DNA of 59,280 nt, taken from positions 1-59,280 of the forward strand of contig NZ_WIAD01000036.1 of NCBI RefSeq assembly GCF_009618275.1, read 5' to 3'. Below are positions 43,701 to 51,527 of the stretch, in pieces. The translations under genes and the position numbers were made by a program. Source of the DNA: Roseimaritima sediminicola. Its GTDB lineage: Bacteria; Planctomycetota; Planctomycetia; Pirellulales; Pirellulaceae. The notes beneath the pieces were generated by a model. That model saw nothing but the letters and a program-made list of their open reading frames with translations. It was not told the DNA's origin and ran no database searches. Within the stretch, counting starts at the first letter, position 1. Each line of letters opens with the position of its first letter.

Positions 43701-46695
43701 CCACGGTCCACTGGTCGACGATGTAGTCGAGGCTGTTCTCCTCAAAGCGGTAATCGGCAAGATAGAAATCGACCGTGCCCACCGACCGCTGCTGGCTGTC
43801 GAATCCTTCGATCGTCAGCAAGAACCAATCGGGATCGTCGCCGCTTTCACCACCAAACTGTTTAGCGAACTGGTCACCATCGCGCATCGAAAGCGCCGCG
43901 TACGTCGTGTTGGTCACCATCAGCGACTGGAAGGTGCCTTGTTCGGACGGATCGCGAAGAATCGTCGGAGCGGATGAGCCGGCGAAAGCGCTGGCCACCG
44001 CATACGTGTCCGATCCGGCCGCGCCGCCGCCGGCAACCGCGCTGTACTGGTTGATGAACCCGGGCGTCGTGACGTCGGTGGTATTCGAATAGGACCAACC
44101 GCCCCAAACACCGAACGATTCGTTGTAAGTGTTGTTGAATTCGAGCCCCGCGGAGACAAAACCACCCTCGCCGCCGCTGCCGTTATCGAACGACTCCGGC
44201 CCCAGACGCCGGCCGAGCTGTTCCAGCGAAGCCGTCGGGGGTGCCGAGGATTCTGACACGGAGTCGGTCGAGACGGTGATCGAGATGCGCGGGCGATCGT
44301 TGTCGAGCACATCCAAAGCCGCGGTGGCCGGAGCGAACCCTTCACTGGTCGCCTCGATGAAAACGCGCTGCGTCCCATCGGCCCAGTCGTCGTCGACCGC
44401 GTCGATCAGAAACTCGGCCGACGCGGCGCCCGCCGGGATCGTGACGCTGGCCGGCACGGTCGTTTCACTGGTATCGCTGCTGGCCAGGGTCACCTCCAGC
44501 GGCTCACTGAGATCCGCCGAATTGCGATGGACCGTGCCGGTCAGCGCCGCGGCGCCGGCCGCTTCTCCGATGCTCGCGGCCGAGAGGGCAAGCGACAGTT
44601 GGGGGGCATCGTCGTCGATGACCTGAAGCACCGCTTCAGCGCCGGCATAATCGCTCGAGGCGGCGGTCAAAGTCACCGATCGGTTGCCACCGGTGACCGC
44701 GTCGTCGATCACCGTCACGGCCGCCTCCACGCTCGCCGCACCAGCCGGGATGGTCACCGACTCGGGCACCGTCACCGATTCGGGATCGTCACTGGCCAAG
44801 TTGACCACCAGGGGCGATGACAGGTCGGCATCGTTGCGAGAAACGGTCAGCGTGGTCGCCGCAGCGCCGGCCCCTTCGGAAACTTCCGCCTCGGCAAGCG
44901 AAACCGTTAAAGCGCGCACCTCGTCCTCGACGACCGTCACCTCAGCCTCCGCCTCGACCAACCCTTCGGCCGAAGCGGTCAGGAAGAACTGGCGGTCACC
45001 GGCAAACAGTTCGTCATCCAGGATGTCGATCGAAAAGTCGACGTAAGTCAGACCCGCGGGGATGATCACCGAGGCGGGAACCTCCGCCAGCGAGGCGTCG
45101 CTCACCGCGAGCGTCACCTCCAGCGGTTCGCTGGTGTCATCGCTGACGCGACTGACGCGACCGGTCGTGGCGGATGCGCCCGCGGATTCGGACAACACGT
45201 CGCTGGCCAGGTCGAGCGGAACGACCGCTTGCCGCAGCACGATATGGTCGGCCGCAAAATAGGCCGGCGTGTTCATGCCCCAAGGGCCAACGTCGGACGA
45301 GCTCACGGTGAACGCGAGCGCACGCGCTTCGCTCAACGACGAGACATCCACCTCGGTCCATTGATCGACGATGTAATCGAGTGAGTTGTCCTCGAAGCGA
45401 TAGTCGGCGAGGTAGAAATCGACCGTGCCGACGGATTGATCCTCCGCGTCGAACCCCTCGATGGTCAACAAGAACCAGTCGGGGTCGTCGCCGCTTTCTC
45501 CGCCGAACTTCTTGGCGAACGAATCGCCCTGGAGCATGGAGAGGGCGGCGTAGGTCGTGTTGGTCACGCTCAGCGAGTGAAACGACCGCGGATCGTTTTC
45601 GGCCAGCTCAATCGTGGGCGGAGCATAGATACCTTGCGAATCGCCAAAGGCTACGCCATAGGTGCTCGATCCTTCAGCTCCCTGGCCGGCGTAAACGCTG
45701 TTCTGGTTCGTGAAACCGGCCGTCGTGGTGTCGGTTTGATTGGAGTAAGCCCACTGATTCCACGAACCGTAGTCTAGCGAATGCGCGTTATTGAACCGAA
45801 GCCCACCGCTTTCGAAACCGCCCAGCACCGTCGTGCCGCCATAGGGGCCGGTGACCTCTGCGCCCTGGGGATCTGGTCCCTGCCAAGCCGACTCCTGTGA
45901 CAAGTTGGCTCCGACGTCTTCGAATCCGACGGTCGACTCGACATATTCGATTTTGTGCAGCACGCCGACCGCGTCGACATCCAATCCGGCGCTGCCGGCG
46001 GTCGGATAGGGGTCGTAGATCGGATCGCCGCTGGTGTCGGTCGCCGTGCCGTCTCCGACCACGTCGATCAATCGGACATGGGTGATCGCCGCGGTGTTCA
46101 GCTCGGGGCTAACGCCGACCAGTTGCTCCAAGTCGAACGGCGTGCCGAATCCTTGACGATATTTGCCGGCCAATCCGTCGAGGTTGGTCGGATCGACCGC
46201 TCCGAAGGCTCCCACCGGACCGGCGGTCAACGAATCGTTGGGGAACCGGACGAAGTTCGTGCCATCGGAAGAGACTTCGACAAAACCGAGTTCGAGAAAA
46301 GTATCGCTAATACCGTTCTCGAAGACAGCAAAGTCGGGCCCGATGCCATTCCAGATCGGGGCGTCGAAGGTCAATGTGATCTGGCCGCCGCGGCCGAGAG
46401 ACGTGATGTCAAAGCTGTTGCCGATGGCCGGCCCCAGCGCCTTGTCGGTGTCTTGCCACTGGAGATCGACCTCCCCGCCAGGAGCGTAATCCGCGACGCC
46501 GGAGGCCCAGCCGACCAGAGCCGGATCGTCCATTGCGATGGCCGTCGAGTCCGGCTGACCGGCCGCCGGCGAATAGGGGCCGGCGGCGAGCAACCGCCGG
46601 TCTTCCAGCTGCTGGGCCATCAATTGGCGGCGACGACCAGCGGAACTGCGGAGCGGACGTGAATTCTTGCGTTGTCTTCTTTGGCGAATATTCAT
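40741..46695 (-). CDS. giant surface protein: LEPR-XLL start, three DUF4465 domains, Calx-beta-like repeats, dockerin
   Basis: The 1984-residue protein opens with a basic leader and the LEPR-XLL motif (QQLEDRRLLA, residues 28-37) used by large planctomycete envelope proteins. Residues about 40-245 form a beta-rich domain (FDITSLGRGGQITLTFDAPI, DFAVFENGISDTFLELGFVE). DUF4465 domains lie at about 255-490, 827-1040 and 1152-1368, each with SNTTD/T, NTTYAALSM, DDPDWFLLTIEGFD and GTVDFYLADYRFE. Calx-beta-like repeats (SVTIPAGAAS) fill 495-825, 1040-1150 and 1370-1700. The end has two dockerin-like Ca-binding segments (DVNGDGLVTPLDALIVINRL, DVSGDRHITPLDALRVINHL; about 1860-1930). It starts 12 bases after the DUF1559 gene, behind a cobalamin riboswitch. 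I infer a role in capturing a ligand, perhaps a corrinoid. Confidence 0.85.
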   Translation of the reverse strand: MNIRQRRQRKNSRPLRSSAGRRRQLMAQQLEDRRLLAAGPYSPAAGQPDSTAIAMDDPALVGWASGVADYAPGGEVDLQWQDTDKALGPAIGNSFDITSLGRGGQITLTFDAPIWNGIGPDFAVFENGISDTFLELGFVEVSSDGTNFVRFPNDSLTAGPVGAFGAVDPTNLDGLAGKYRQGFGTPFDLEQLVGVSPELNTAAITHVRLIDVVGDGTATDTSGDPIYDPYPTAGSAGLDVDAVGVLHKIEYVESTVGFEDVGANLSQESAWQGPDPQGAEVTGPYGGTTVLGGFESGGLRFNNAHSLDYGSWNQWAYSNQTDTTTAGFTNQNSVYAGQGAEGSSTYGVAFGDSQGIYAPPTIELAENDPRSFHSLSVTNTTYAALSMLQGDSFAKKFGGESGDDPDWFLLTIEGFDAEDQSVGTVDFYLADYRFEDNSLDYIVDQWTEVDVSSLSEARALAFTVSSSDVGPWGMNTPAYFAADHIVLRQAVVPLDLASDVLSESAGASATTGRVSRVSDDTSEPLEVTLAVSDASLAEVPASVIIPAGLTYVDFSIDILDDELFAGDRQFFLTASAEGLVEAEAEVTVVEDEVRALTVSLAEAEVSEGAGAAATTLTVSRNDADLSSPLVVNLASDDPESVTVPESVTIPAGAASVEAAVTVIDDAVTGGNRSVTLTAASSDYAGAEAVLQVIDDDAPQLSLALSAASIGEAAGAAALTGTVHRNSADLSEPLEVTLASSDTSETTVPASVTIPAGAASAEFLIDAVDDDWADGTQRVFIEATSEGFAPATAALDVLDNDRPRISITVSTDSVSESSAPPTASLEQLGRRLGPESFDNGSGGEGGFVSAGLEFNNTYNESFGVWGGWSYSNTTDVTTPGFINQYSAVAGGGAAGSDTYAVASAFAGSSAPTILRDPSEQGTFQSLMVTNTTYAALSMRDGDQFAKQFGGESGDDPDWFLLTIEGFDSQQRSVGTVDFYLADYRFEENSLDYIVDQWTVVDVSSLSDATELAFSLSSSDVGQFGMNTPAYFAIDNVVLAEETSAPTATVSRNTADLSEPLEVTLSSDDQSEILVPRRVTIPAGAASVDVPLTVYDDGLFDGDQRVSLHAQADGYESGETALTVVDDDLLELTISTSPGSLSENAAPPTAGLEDIGGRLGGESSYRGSDGAGGFISGPLEFSNGYDPQYGVWSGWAVSNTTDTTMAGFANQFSAYAGGGAYSSSTYAVANAYPGGATPTVEITDSVSSDGFDSIHVTNTTYAALSMLHGDSFAKKFGGESGNDPDWFLLTIEGFDGEDQSVGTVDFYLADYRFEDNSLDYIVDDWVKVDLSGLDGAQRLGFQLSSSDVGDYGMNTPAYFAADQIQLRSENAPAGRGVVYRNAADTSEPLMVNLSSDDMGELAVPQTVTIPAGQRRVSFPLRVFNDPFVDGDQSVGLTATASGYASAEQSFTVIDDDEPTLSLWASRLSVGEGAGAAAVEFTVHRNVIDLSEPLTVELASGDTDELILPASVTIPAGATSVTFTAETLDDVVADGPQSVAVSASAADYHAASLEVTVEDNDVAGLQVRESDGATVVSEAEGQDAFEVSLTAQPIGRVVVTATPSVEGGIAVGPSRLTFTPENWDQPQTITVTGILDLVLESDQQLDVQLKVEEAASDPAFAELALTSVSVTIEEYHPQRLILSQSDDSLVLIDSETGVVIAQAAQQDGLHVTADDRADTVTVEPMSDAAGEIRIETAGGDDTVKVRSDHFTWLDGGEGYDTLVLRGETSGDLAALLGQRVTGFEKVVLAGNSASPLVADAAALQAALEQEGDVLIEVASQEAVSLEGDWVLDEPQFVDSQFTQVVRAGGVTVNVVNDAPWQNVLQPVDVNGDGLVTPLDALIVINRLNRIAESALPDPSPSEPFGGNYYDVSGDRHITPLDALRVINHLNRASRQQAAAAGETLNRHGMSGEFNSVPSTAAVSPEVAVRDKAIRELFGDDSDAENTL

Positions 46696-46707
46696 GGATA
46701 GTTTTAC

Positions 46708-47796
46708 TCAAAAGTTGGGGACGACTTCGCCGCCGTTGCGGGTGCATATCGCCGCCAGGACGCGGAGGTCCATGCTCTCGTCGAGAAACCTCGCCGAGCC
46801 ATCGGCGAACAAACCTTCGGCGCCCGCGGGATGAAAGCTGCGGATGTCGTTTTCGAAGGCGGGGGCCTTGTTGATTCGATAACCTTGATCAAAAAGGTTT
46901 CGCGCGTTGATCCACTGGCCGTCGGGAAAGCCAGCGTCTTCCGAAACGGCCAACGTGCCGGAGAGGCCATCGGTGATGTCGCGAAAACGCATTGCTTCGT
47001 CGTAGATCATCACGCCGCTGGGCGGATCGTTCCGACTGACGATCCGTTCGCCGTAGATCCCGCCATAGTCCGTCGCGCCCAGCCCGCGATTCAGCGGCTC
47101 GCTGCGCGGCGTGCTCGGGCACATGTAGACCGATAGCGGCGTCGCGGCGATCGACTCATTGACCGGGTGGTCGAAGGCATAGTTAAAGTCGATCTCCTCA
47201 TGCACCGTTTCCTGTTCCAGATACGGCAGCAGAAACGCCGACCAAGCGAGCTGTTTGCCGTCTGGCCAAAACGGACGCGGCTGGATTCCGCCGGCAGGCA
47301 GCGTGCTGTGTACGTCGTGATAGTGGTGCAGCGCGATGCCGACTTGGTGCAGGTTGTTCTGGCACTGCATGCGGCGGGCCGCTTCGCGCACCGCCTGAAC
47401 CGCCGGCAGCAGCAAACCGACCAGGACGCCGATGATCCCGATCGTCACCAGCAACTCGACCAGGGTGAACGCCTTCGCCGGCCGTCTGGCGGTGGATAGC
47501 CGAGTTCGCGCCCGAGTCACGATCTGGCGGCGCGTCTCAGCACCTGACCGGCCCCACTGGCCGATTTCCTCACGCGTGCGACCACATCCAACGCAAACAC
47601 TATCGCGATCAAGGCGGCAGACTCCGGTGCACGGAGACGCTGGGGCCGGCACGACCGTCGGCCGCTCGGTTTTGCAGTAACCTTGGGTAGGATTCACGAC
47701 TTTCGAAGATCTTTTCTCGGGACCGTGCAGCCCTTTCTTCACGCGATAACCCCAGCAAACGCAAACTGCGTGTTCGCGGAAAAACCCAACGAACAA
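46708..47796 (-). CDS. pseudopilin-like DUF1559 protein with N-terminal DUF1289 module
   Basis: The frame has two parts. Residues about 52-97 match the DUF1289 cysteine motif: SPCTGVCRLDRD (Cys56, Cys60), then VCVGCGRTREEIGQW (Cys68, Cys71). From residue 107 there is a type IV prepilin-like segment KAFTLVELLVTIGIIGVLVG, with Ala109 before the cleavage point and Glu114 at the +5 position, leading into a DUF1559 domain (QNNLHQVGIALHHYHDVHS to the end, with SFHPAGAEGLFADGSARFLD). DUF1559 proteins are abundant in planctomycetes. The DUF1289 module lies on the cytoplasmic side of the membrane segment and would be removed if a prepilin peptidase cuts. Start uncertain: the ATG at 47796, or GTG codons about 20 and 34 codons in. 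The giant gene follows after 12 bases. Confidence 0.82.
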   Translation of the reverse strand: MFVGFFREHAVCVCWGYRVKKGLHGPEKRSSKVVNPTQGYCKTERPTVVPAPASPCTGVCRLDRDSVCVGCGRTREEIGQWGRSGAETRRQIVTRARTRLSTARRPAKAFTLVELLVTIGIIGVLVGLLLPAVQAVREAARRMQCQNNLHQVGIALHHYHDVHSTLPAGGIQPRPFWPDGKQLAWSAFLLPYLEQETVHEEIDFNYAFDHPVNESIAATPLSVYMCPSTPRSEPLNRGLGATDYGGIYGERIVSRNDPPSGVMIYDEAMRFRDITDGLSGTLAVSEDAGFPDGQWINARNLFDQGYRINKAPAFENDIRSFHPAGAEGLFADGSARFLDESMDLRVLAAICTRNGGEVVPNF

Positions 47797-47959
47797 CAGC
47801 GATTGCTCGGGTTAATACCGAAGCACGGGCACTTGGTCAGATCCAGCAAATGTCCAGTAGCGCGGAGCAGTTCCCCACCGGCACACATCCCCACCGATAC
47901 ACTGCGGGAGACGATCCTCGCGACTGCAACGACTGCCCTCAATCCGGAAGGGCACGGAG

Positions 47960-48170
47960 CCGTCTTGTCCTCAGTAGGTCTTCTGACTCACCACAATTAC
48001 CGTTGCTCACAGCCTTCTCATCCGCGAACTCTTCAGGAGCGCGTTCGGACAATGGCGCATTCACCAGAATGGAGCGACGGTTGCAATCGCTTGGGATTGC
48101 CTGTGGCACACAGCGGCCGGACCGTCCCGGAATTTCACCGGAGTTCCCTGTTCACCTTTTCGCCAGCAAG
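47960..48170 (-). ncRNA. cobalamin (B12) riboswitch
   Basis: Read on the minus strand, the region has the conserved cobalamin aptamer core: GGGAACTCCGGTGAAATTCC at about 48128-48149 continuing into CCGGGACGGTCCGGCCGCTG, and the downstream B12 box GAGTCAGAAGACCTAC at 47975-47990. Spacing (about 140 bases between) fits the class. It lies about 180 bases upstream of the DUF1289-DUF1559 gene and so should repress it and the giant gene when adenosyl- or related cobalamin is abundant. The sequence from about 47870 to 47960 has further hairpins that may form the expression platform. Confidence 0.9.
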
Positions 48171-48284
48171 CGAGAAAGTCACCGAGGACGCGATAGAATG
48201 TAACCGCTGCACGCAAGGCGTCAACTGGCAGCCGCTGCGGAGCGTCGGCTGCGGCAGAGACCGAACGAGAAGGTGTCAGAGCTG

Positions 48285-49510
48285 GATGCGTATCCGAGGA
48301 CTCACGTCCCCGGCAGGGGCTGTGCCGCCCTTCGGGCTAAGAGCCCGCGTGCGGGGTGTCCGCTCGGACACCATGAGTTAGACCGGCAGCGGCACGCAAA
48401 CAATCCATGCCGCAATCATTTCGCCCGACCGCAGGACCAGCCCGCAGGGCGACAGAGCCCCTGCCGGCGGTGTCAGCCGCCGGTACGTGTCACCCAAACA
48501 AATAAAAGCCCCGGAGGGTCGCCGGCCCGCGTCCCCCAAGCAAATAAAATCGCCGGAGGTTCGACACAGCCGGCCTGCACCTGTGCCGCCCTTCGGGCTA
48601 AGTATGTTTAAGGTGCGCGTATCCGGGGACTCACGTCCCCGGCAGGGGCTGTGCCGCCCTTCGGGCTAAGAGCCCGCGTGCGGGGTGTCCGCTCGGACAC
48701 CAAGAGTTAGACCGGCGGCGGCCTCCAAACTATCCATGCCGCAATCATTCCGCCCGACCGCAGAACCAGCCCGGAGGGCGACACAGCCCTTGCCGGCGGT
48801 GTCAACCGCCGGTCCGTGTCACCCAAACAAATAAAAGCCCTGGAGGGGCGACAGGGACGCGTTCCCCAAGCAAATAAAATCGCCGGAGGTTCGACACAGC
48901 CGGCCTGCACCTGTGCCGCCCTTCGGGCTAAGCATGTTCAAGGGGCGCGTATCCGGGGACTCACGTCCCCGGCAGGGGCTGTGCCGCCCTTCGGGCTGAG
49001 AGCCCGCGTGCGGGTTGTCCGCTCGGACACCAAGAGTTAGACACGCAGCGGCACGCAAACAATCCATGCCGCAATGATTCCGCTCGACCGCCGGACCAGC
49101 CCGGAGGGCGACACAGCCCCTGCCGGCGGTGTCAACCGCCGGTCCGTGTCACCCAAACAAATGAAAGCCCCGGAGGGGCGACAGGGGAGCCTGCACCTGT
49201 GCCGCCCTTCGGGCTAAGTATGTTTAAGGTGCGCGTATCCGGGGACTCACCGGCCCCGGCAGGGGCTGTGCCGCCCTTCGGGCTGAGAGCCCGCGTGCGG
49301 GGTGTCCGCTCGGACACCAAGAGTTAGACCGGCAGCGGCCTCCAAACAATCCATGCCGCAATCATTCCGCCCGACCGCAGAACCAGCCCGAAGGGCGACA
49401 CAGCCCTTGCCGGCGGTGTCAACCGCCGGTCCGTGTCACCCAAACAAATGAAAGCCCCGGAGGGTCGACAGGGACGCGTGCGGCTGTGTCGCCCTGCGGG
49501 TTGGTGTTGG
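48285..49510. repeat. array of about 330-bp hairpin-rich tandem repeats
   Basis: Units start with TATCCGGGGACTCACGTCCC at 48291 (one change), 48620, 48950 and 49236, giving periods of 329, 330 and 286 bases; the last runs to about 49500. Each unit contains a hairpin CCGGGGACT/GTCCCCGG, GGTGTCCGCTCGGACACC, CCGGCGGTGTCAACCGCCGG, and a long imperfect inverted repeat of about 29 bases per arm that begins CCGGCAGGGGCTGTGCCGCC. Open frames across it differ in every frame and carry no domain, so I treat it as non-coding. It fills the gap between the riboswitch and the NosR-like gene. Confidence 0.85.
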
Positions 49511-49673
49511 CCGATAGCATCCCGAGCCGTACGCACGCTTTGTCGGGTCTCGCGGTGATGGACGATCCTCGGGCGGTTCGCGTTTCCGCACCGTTGATGG
49601 TTGCGATTCGTTTCGCGGAGTCGTCTAGCCGTGGCTGGGAAACCCGCGAAAGCGCGCCGTCAGCTGGCCCCTT

Positions 49674-51527
49674 TTACGCGTTCGTCGCTAGGACGATCCA
49701 GACCGCGGCGCATAGCGCGGCGGCGACGGTGTCGGCGGCGGTCCATCTGCCGGAGCGGCGGTGTCGCCGCAGGTGCCCTAATAATCGGCCGGTGGGACAG
49801 CCGAAGCGGCAGTAGCCCATCGGATGGGCGGTCGCCAGGACCAGCGAGCCAATCGCCAACAGCACGCTGCCGCCGGCGCCGGTCCACCACAGGTAGGCAT
49901 CGAAGGGTTCCCAACGCGAGAGGTCGTAGGGCAGCCCAAAAAAGACGACCAAGTATCCGGCCACCAACAGCACCAGCGGGATCTGCAGCAGCACCGTGGT
50001 GGTTCGCGGCGAAGGGTGCCAGCGGAAGCGGCGGGGCAGCCAGCCCCGCAACTGTTGCTGGAGGGCCCCGTGGGGACAAACCTGCGCGCAGTAATACGGC
50101 GACTTGCTGGTGGCGGCGAAGCCCAATGCCACGACCAACACGGCCGCCAGGCCCGGCGCCAAAAACCACGCCACTCCGCTGCCGGCCCAGCCGATCATCA
50201 GGGCCAGCGACAGCAGGTTACCGGTCAACAGTCCCAGGCCCAGGATCAGGACCCACTGCCAAGCGAAACGCAGTCGTCGCCAGCGGCGCAGCGGCGTCCA
50301 CATCAACAACATCGATCCGGCCAAGATGGCCACCGTGGCCACGCTGTTGGCGGACCAGCGAACGCGGCGCCAAGCAGCCCACCAGCCGGTCGGCGCGGCG
50401 GCTTGTTCGGCCGCCAGATTCGCCTGATGTTCACCGGCCGCCGCGACCAGCGTTTCCGCCGCCGCCACGCTGGTCATTGTGGCCCCGGACACGCCTTCGA
50501 TCCGCAACGCTTCCAGATCGGCCGCGGCCAACTGAGACCAGTCGCGACCGAGAAACGGATCCCAGTACCAGGGTTCGTCGTCGATGTAGGAGGCATACGG
50601 CTGGTTGTCGTAACTCTTCCGCACCGCCACCGCGCGCAGCCAGGGACCGGTGGACGCCGGCCCGGGCGCATCCGCTGCAGCCGGTTCCTCCGCCGGTGGG
50701 GCGACAGCGGCCGCATCGGCTGATGGCGGCTGGGGCGGCTGAGGATCAAAGGCCAGCAACAGTTCGGTGGGACCCTGGTAGCCGTTGATGTGTTCTTCCA
50801 GAACTCCGGTGCGAGCGATGGTTCCCAGTGATAATCCATCGCGGCCGTGCACGGTGGCCACGCCCGAGCCAGCAGGCGTTAAACGGGTCGCCGCTGGAAA
50901 CCACCGCCGAGCTTCGCCGAGTTGCAGCGGCTCGGGAAAACGCGTCGACATCGGCAGCGTCGCCCCGAGTCGCAGCGCGATCGCATCGCGGATCGCCAAA
51001 CTGGTCAGGGTCGCTCCGGATACCACGTCGACGTCGTCCGTCACGGCGCTCTCTTGGCGGCCGACAAACTGCTCGAGAAACGCGGGCTGGTCGCGGATCG
51101 CTTGCACGTGATCGATGGTGTCCTGGCTGTGCAGCAGATGTGTGCCGACGATTCGGCGCCGGGCGTCCAGCCCGATCAGCACGTCGCTGGGGCCTTTGTA
51201 TCCGGTGACCTGGGCGGCCTCGGGCAACGTCGCGATCAGCCGGCCCAAGACGTCGCCCTCGGCCGAACGAACCAACCGCTGTCGACCATCGTCGTCCAAG
51301 GGCTGTTCGGCTGCCGTGGGGCCGAACCACTGGACCAACCGCTCGGCGTCCAACTCGGGGACTGGCCGGGCCGACGAAGCGGACTCCTGACGCTGGAGGT
51401 TGGCGACCCGCAGGGCGACGACCAACAATCCGATGATCAGCCAGCGGCCCAGATGAACCGCTCGGCTGCGCCACACCGGCGGCGGTGGCGAAGCGACGAC
51501 CGGCAAGGAACCAGCGGAGGTGGTCAT
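49674..51527 (-). CDS. NosR/RnfG-like membrane flavoprotein with two FMN-binding domains and two CX3CP motifs
   Basis: The 617-residue protein has an N-terminal membrane helix (about 28-43), then two FMN-binding domains, each ending in the covalent-flavin motif SGAT (Thr173 in VVSGATLTS and Thr350 in GVSGATMTS, sites that ApbE would flavinylate). Five to six transmembrane helices follow, with CAQVCPHGAL (Cys480, Cys484) and CRFGCPTGRL (Cys573, Cys577), the paired cysteine motifs of NosR/NapH-like polyferredoxins. It therefore should move electrons across the membrane from quinol or a cytoplasmic donor to a periplasmic acceptor. A Pro/Ala linker (265-293) splits the second domain. Having two FMN domains is unusual. 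It follows PNP with no gap (TAG then ATG). No nosZ is visible. Confidence 0.85.
   Translation of the reverse strand: MTTSAGSLPVVASPPPPVWRSRAVHLGRWLIIGLLVVALRVANLQRQESASSARPVPELDAERLVQWFGPTAAEQPLDDDGRQRLVRSAEGDVLGRLIATLPEAAQVTGYKGPSDVLIGLDARRRIVGTHLLHSQDTIDHVQAIRDQPAFLEQFVGRQESAVTDDVDVVSGATLTSLAIRDAIALRLGATLPMSTRFPEPLQLGEARRWFPAATRLTPAGSGVATVHGRDGLSLGTIARTGVLEEHINGYQGPTELLLAFDPQPPQPPSADAAAVAPPAEEPAAADAPGPASTGPWLRAVAVRKSYDNQPYASYIDDEPWYWDPFLGRDWSQLAAADLEALRIEGVSGATMTSVAAAETLVAAAGEHQANLAAEQAAAPTGWWAAWRRVRWSANSVATVAILAGSMLLMWTPLRRWRRLRFAWQWVLILGLGLLTGNLLSLALMIGWAGSGVAWFLAPGLAAVLVVALGFAATSKSPYYCAQVCPHGALQQQLRGWLPRRFRWHPSPRTTTVLLQIPLVLLVAGYLVVFFGLPYDLSRWEPFDAYLWWTGAGGSVLLAIGSLVLATAHPMGYCRFGCPTGRLLGHLRRHRRSGRWTAADTVAAALCAAVWIVLATNA

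Noticed and set aside
47683-48381. A 232-codon open frame on the plus strand
   Set aside because: It covers the cobalamin riboswitch on the opposite strand. The aptamer motifs explain the conservation better than a protein does.
48290-49540. Several small open frames with SPKQIK, VPPFGL or GVRSDT segments
   Set aside because: They recur with the 330-bp repeat in different frames and carry no domain, so they are translations of a non-coding array.
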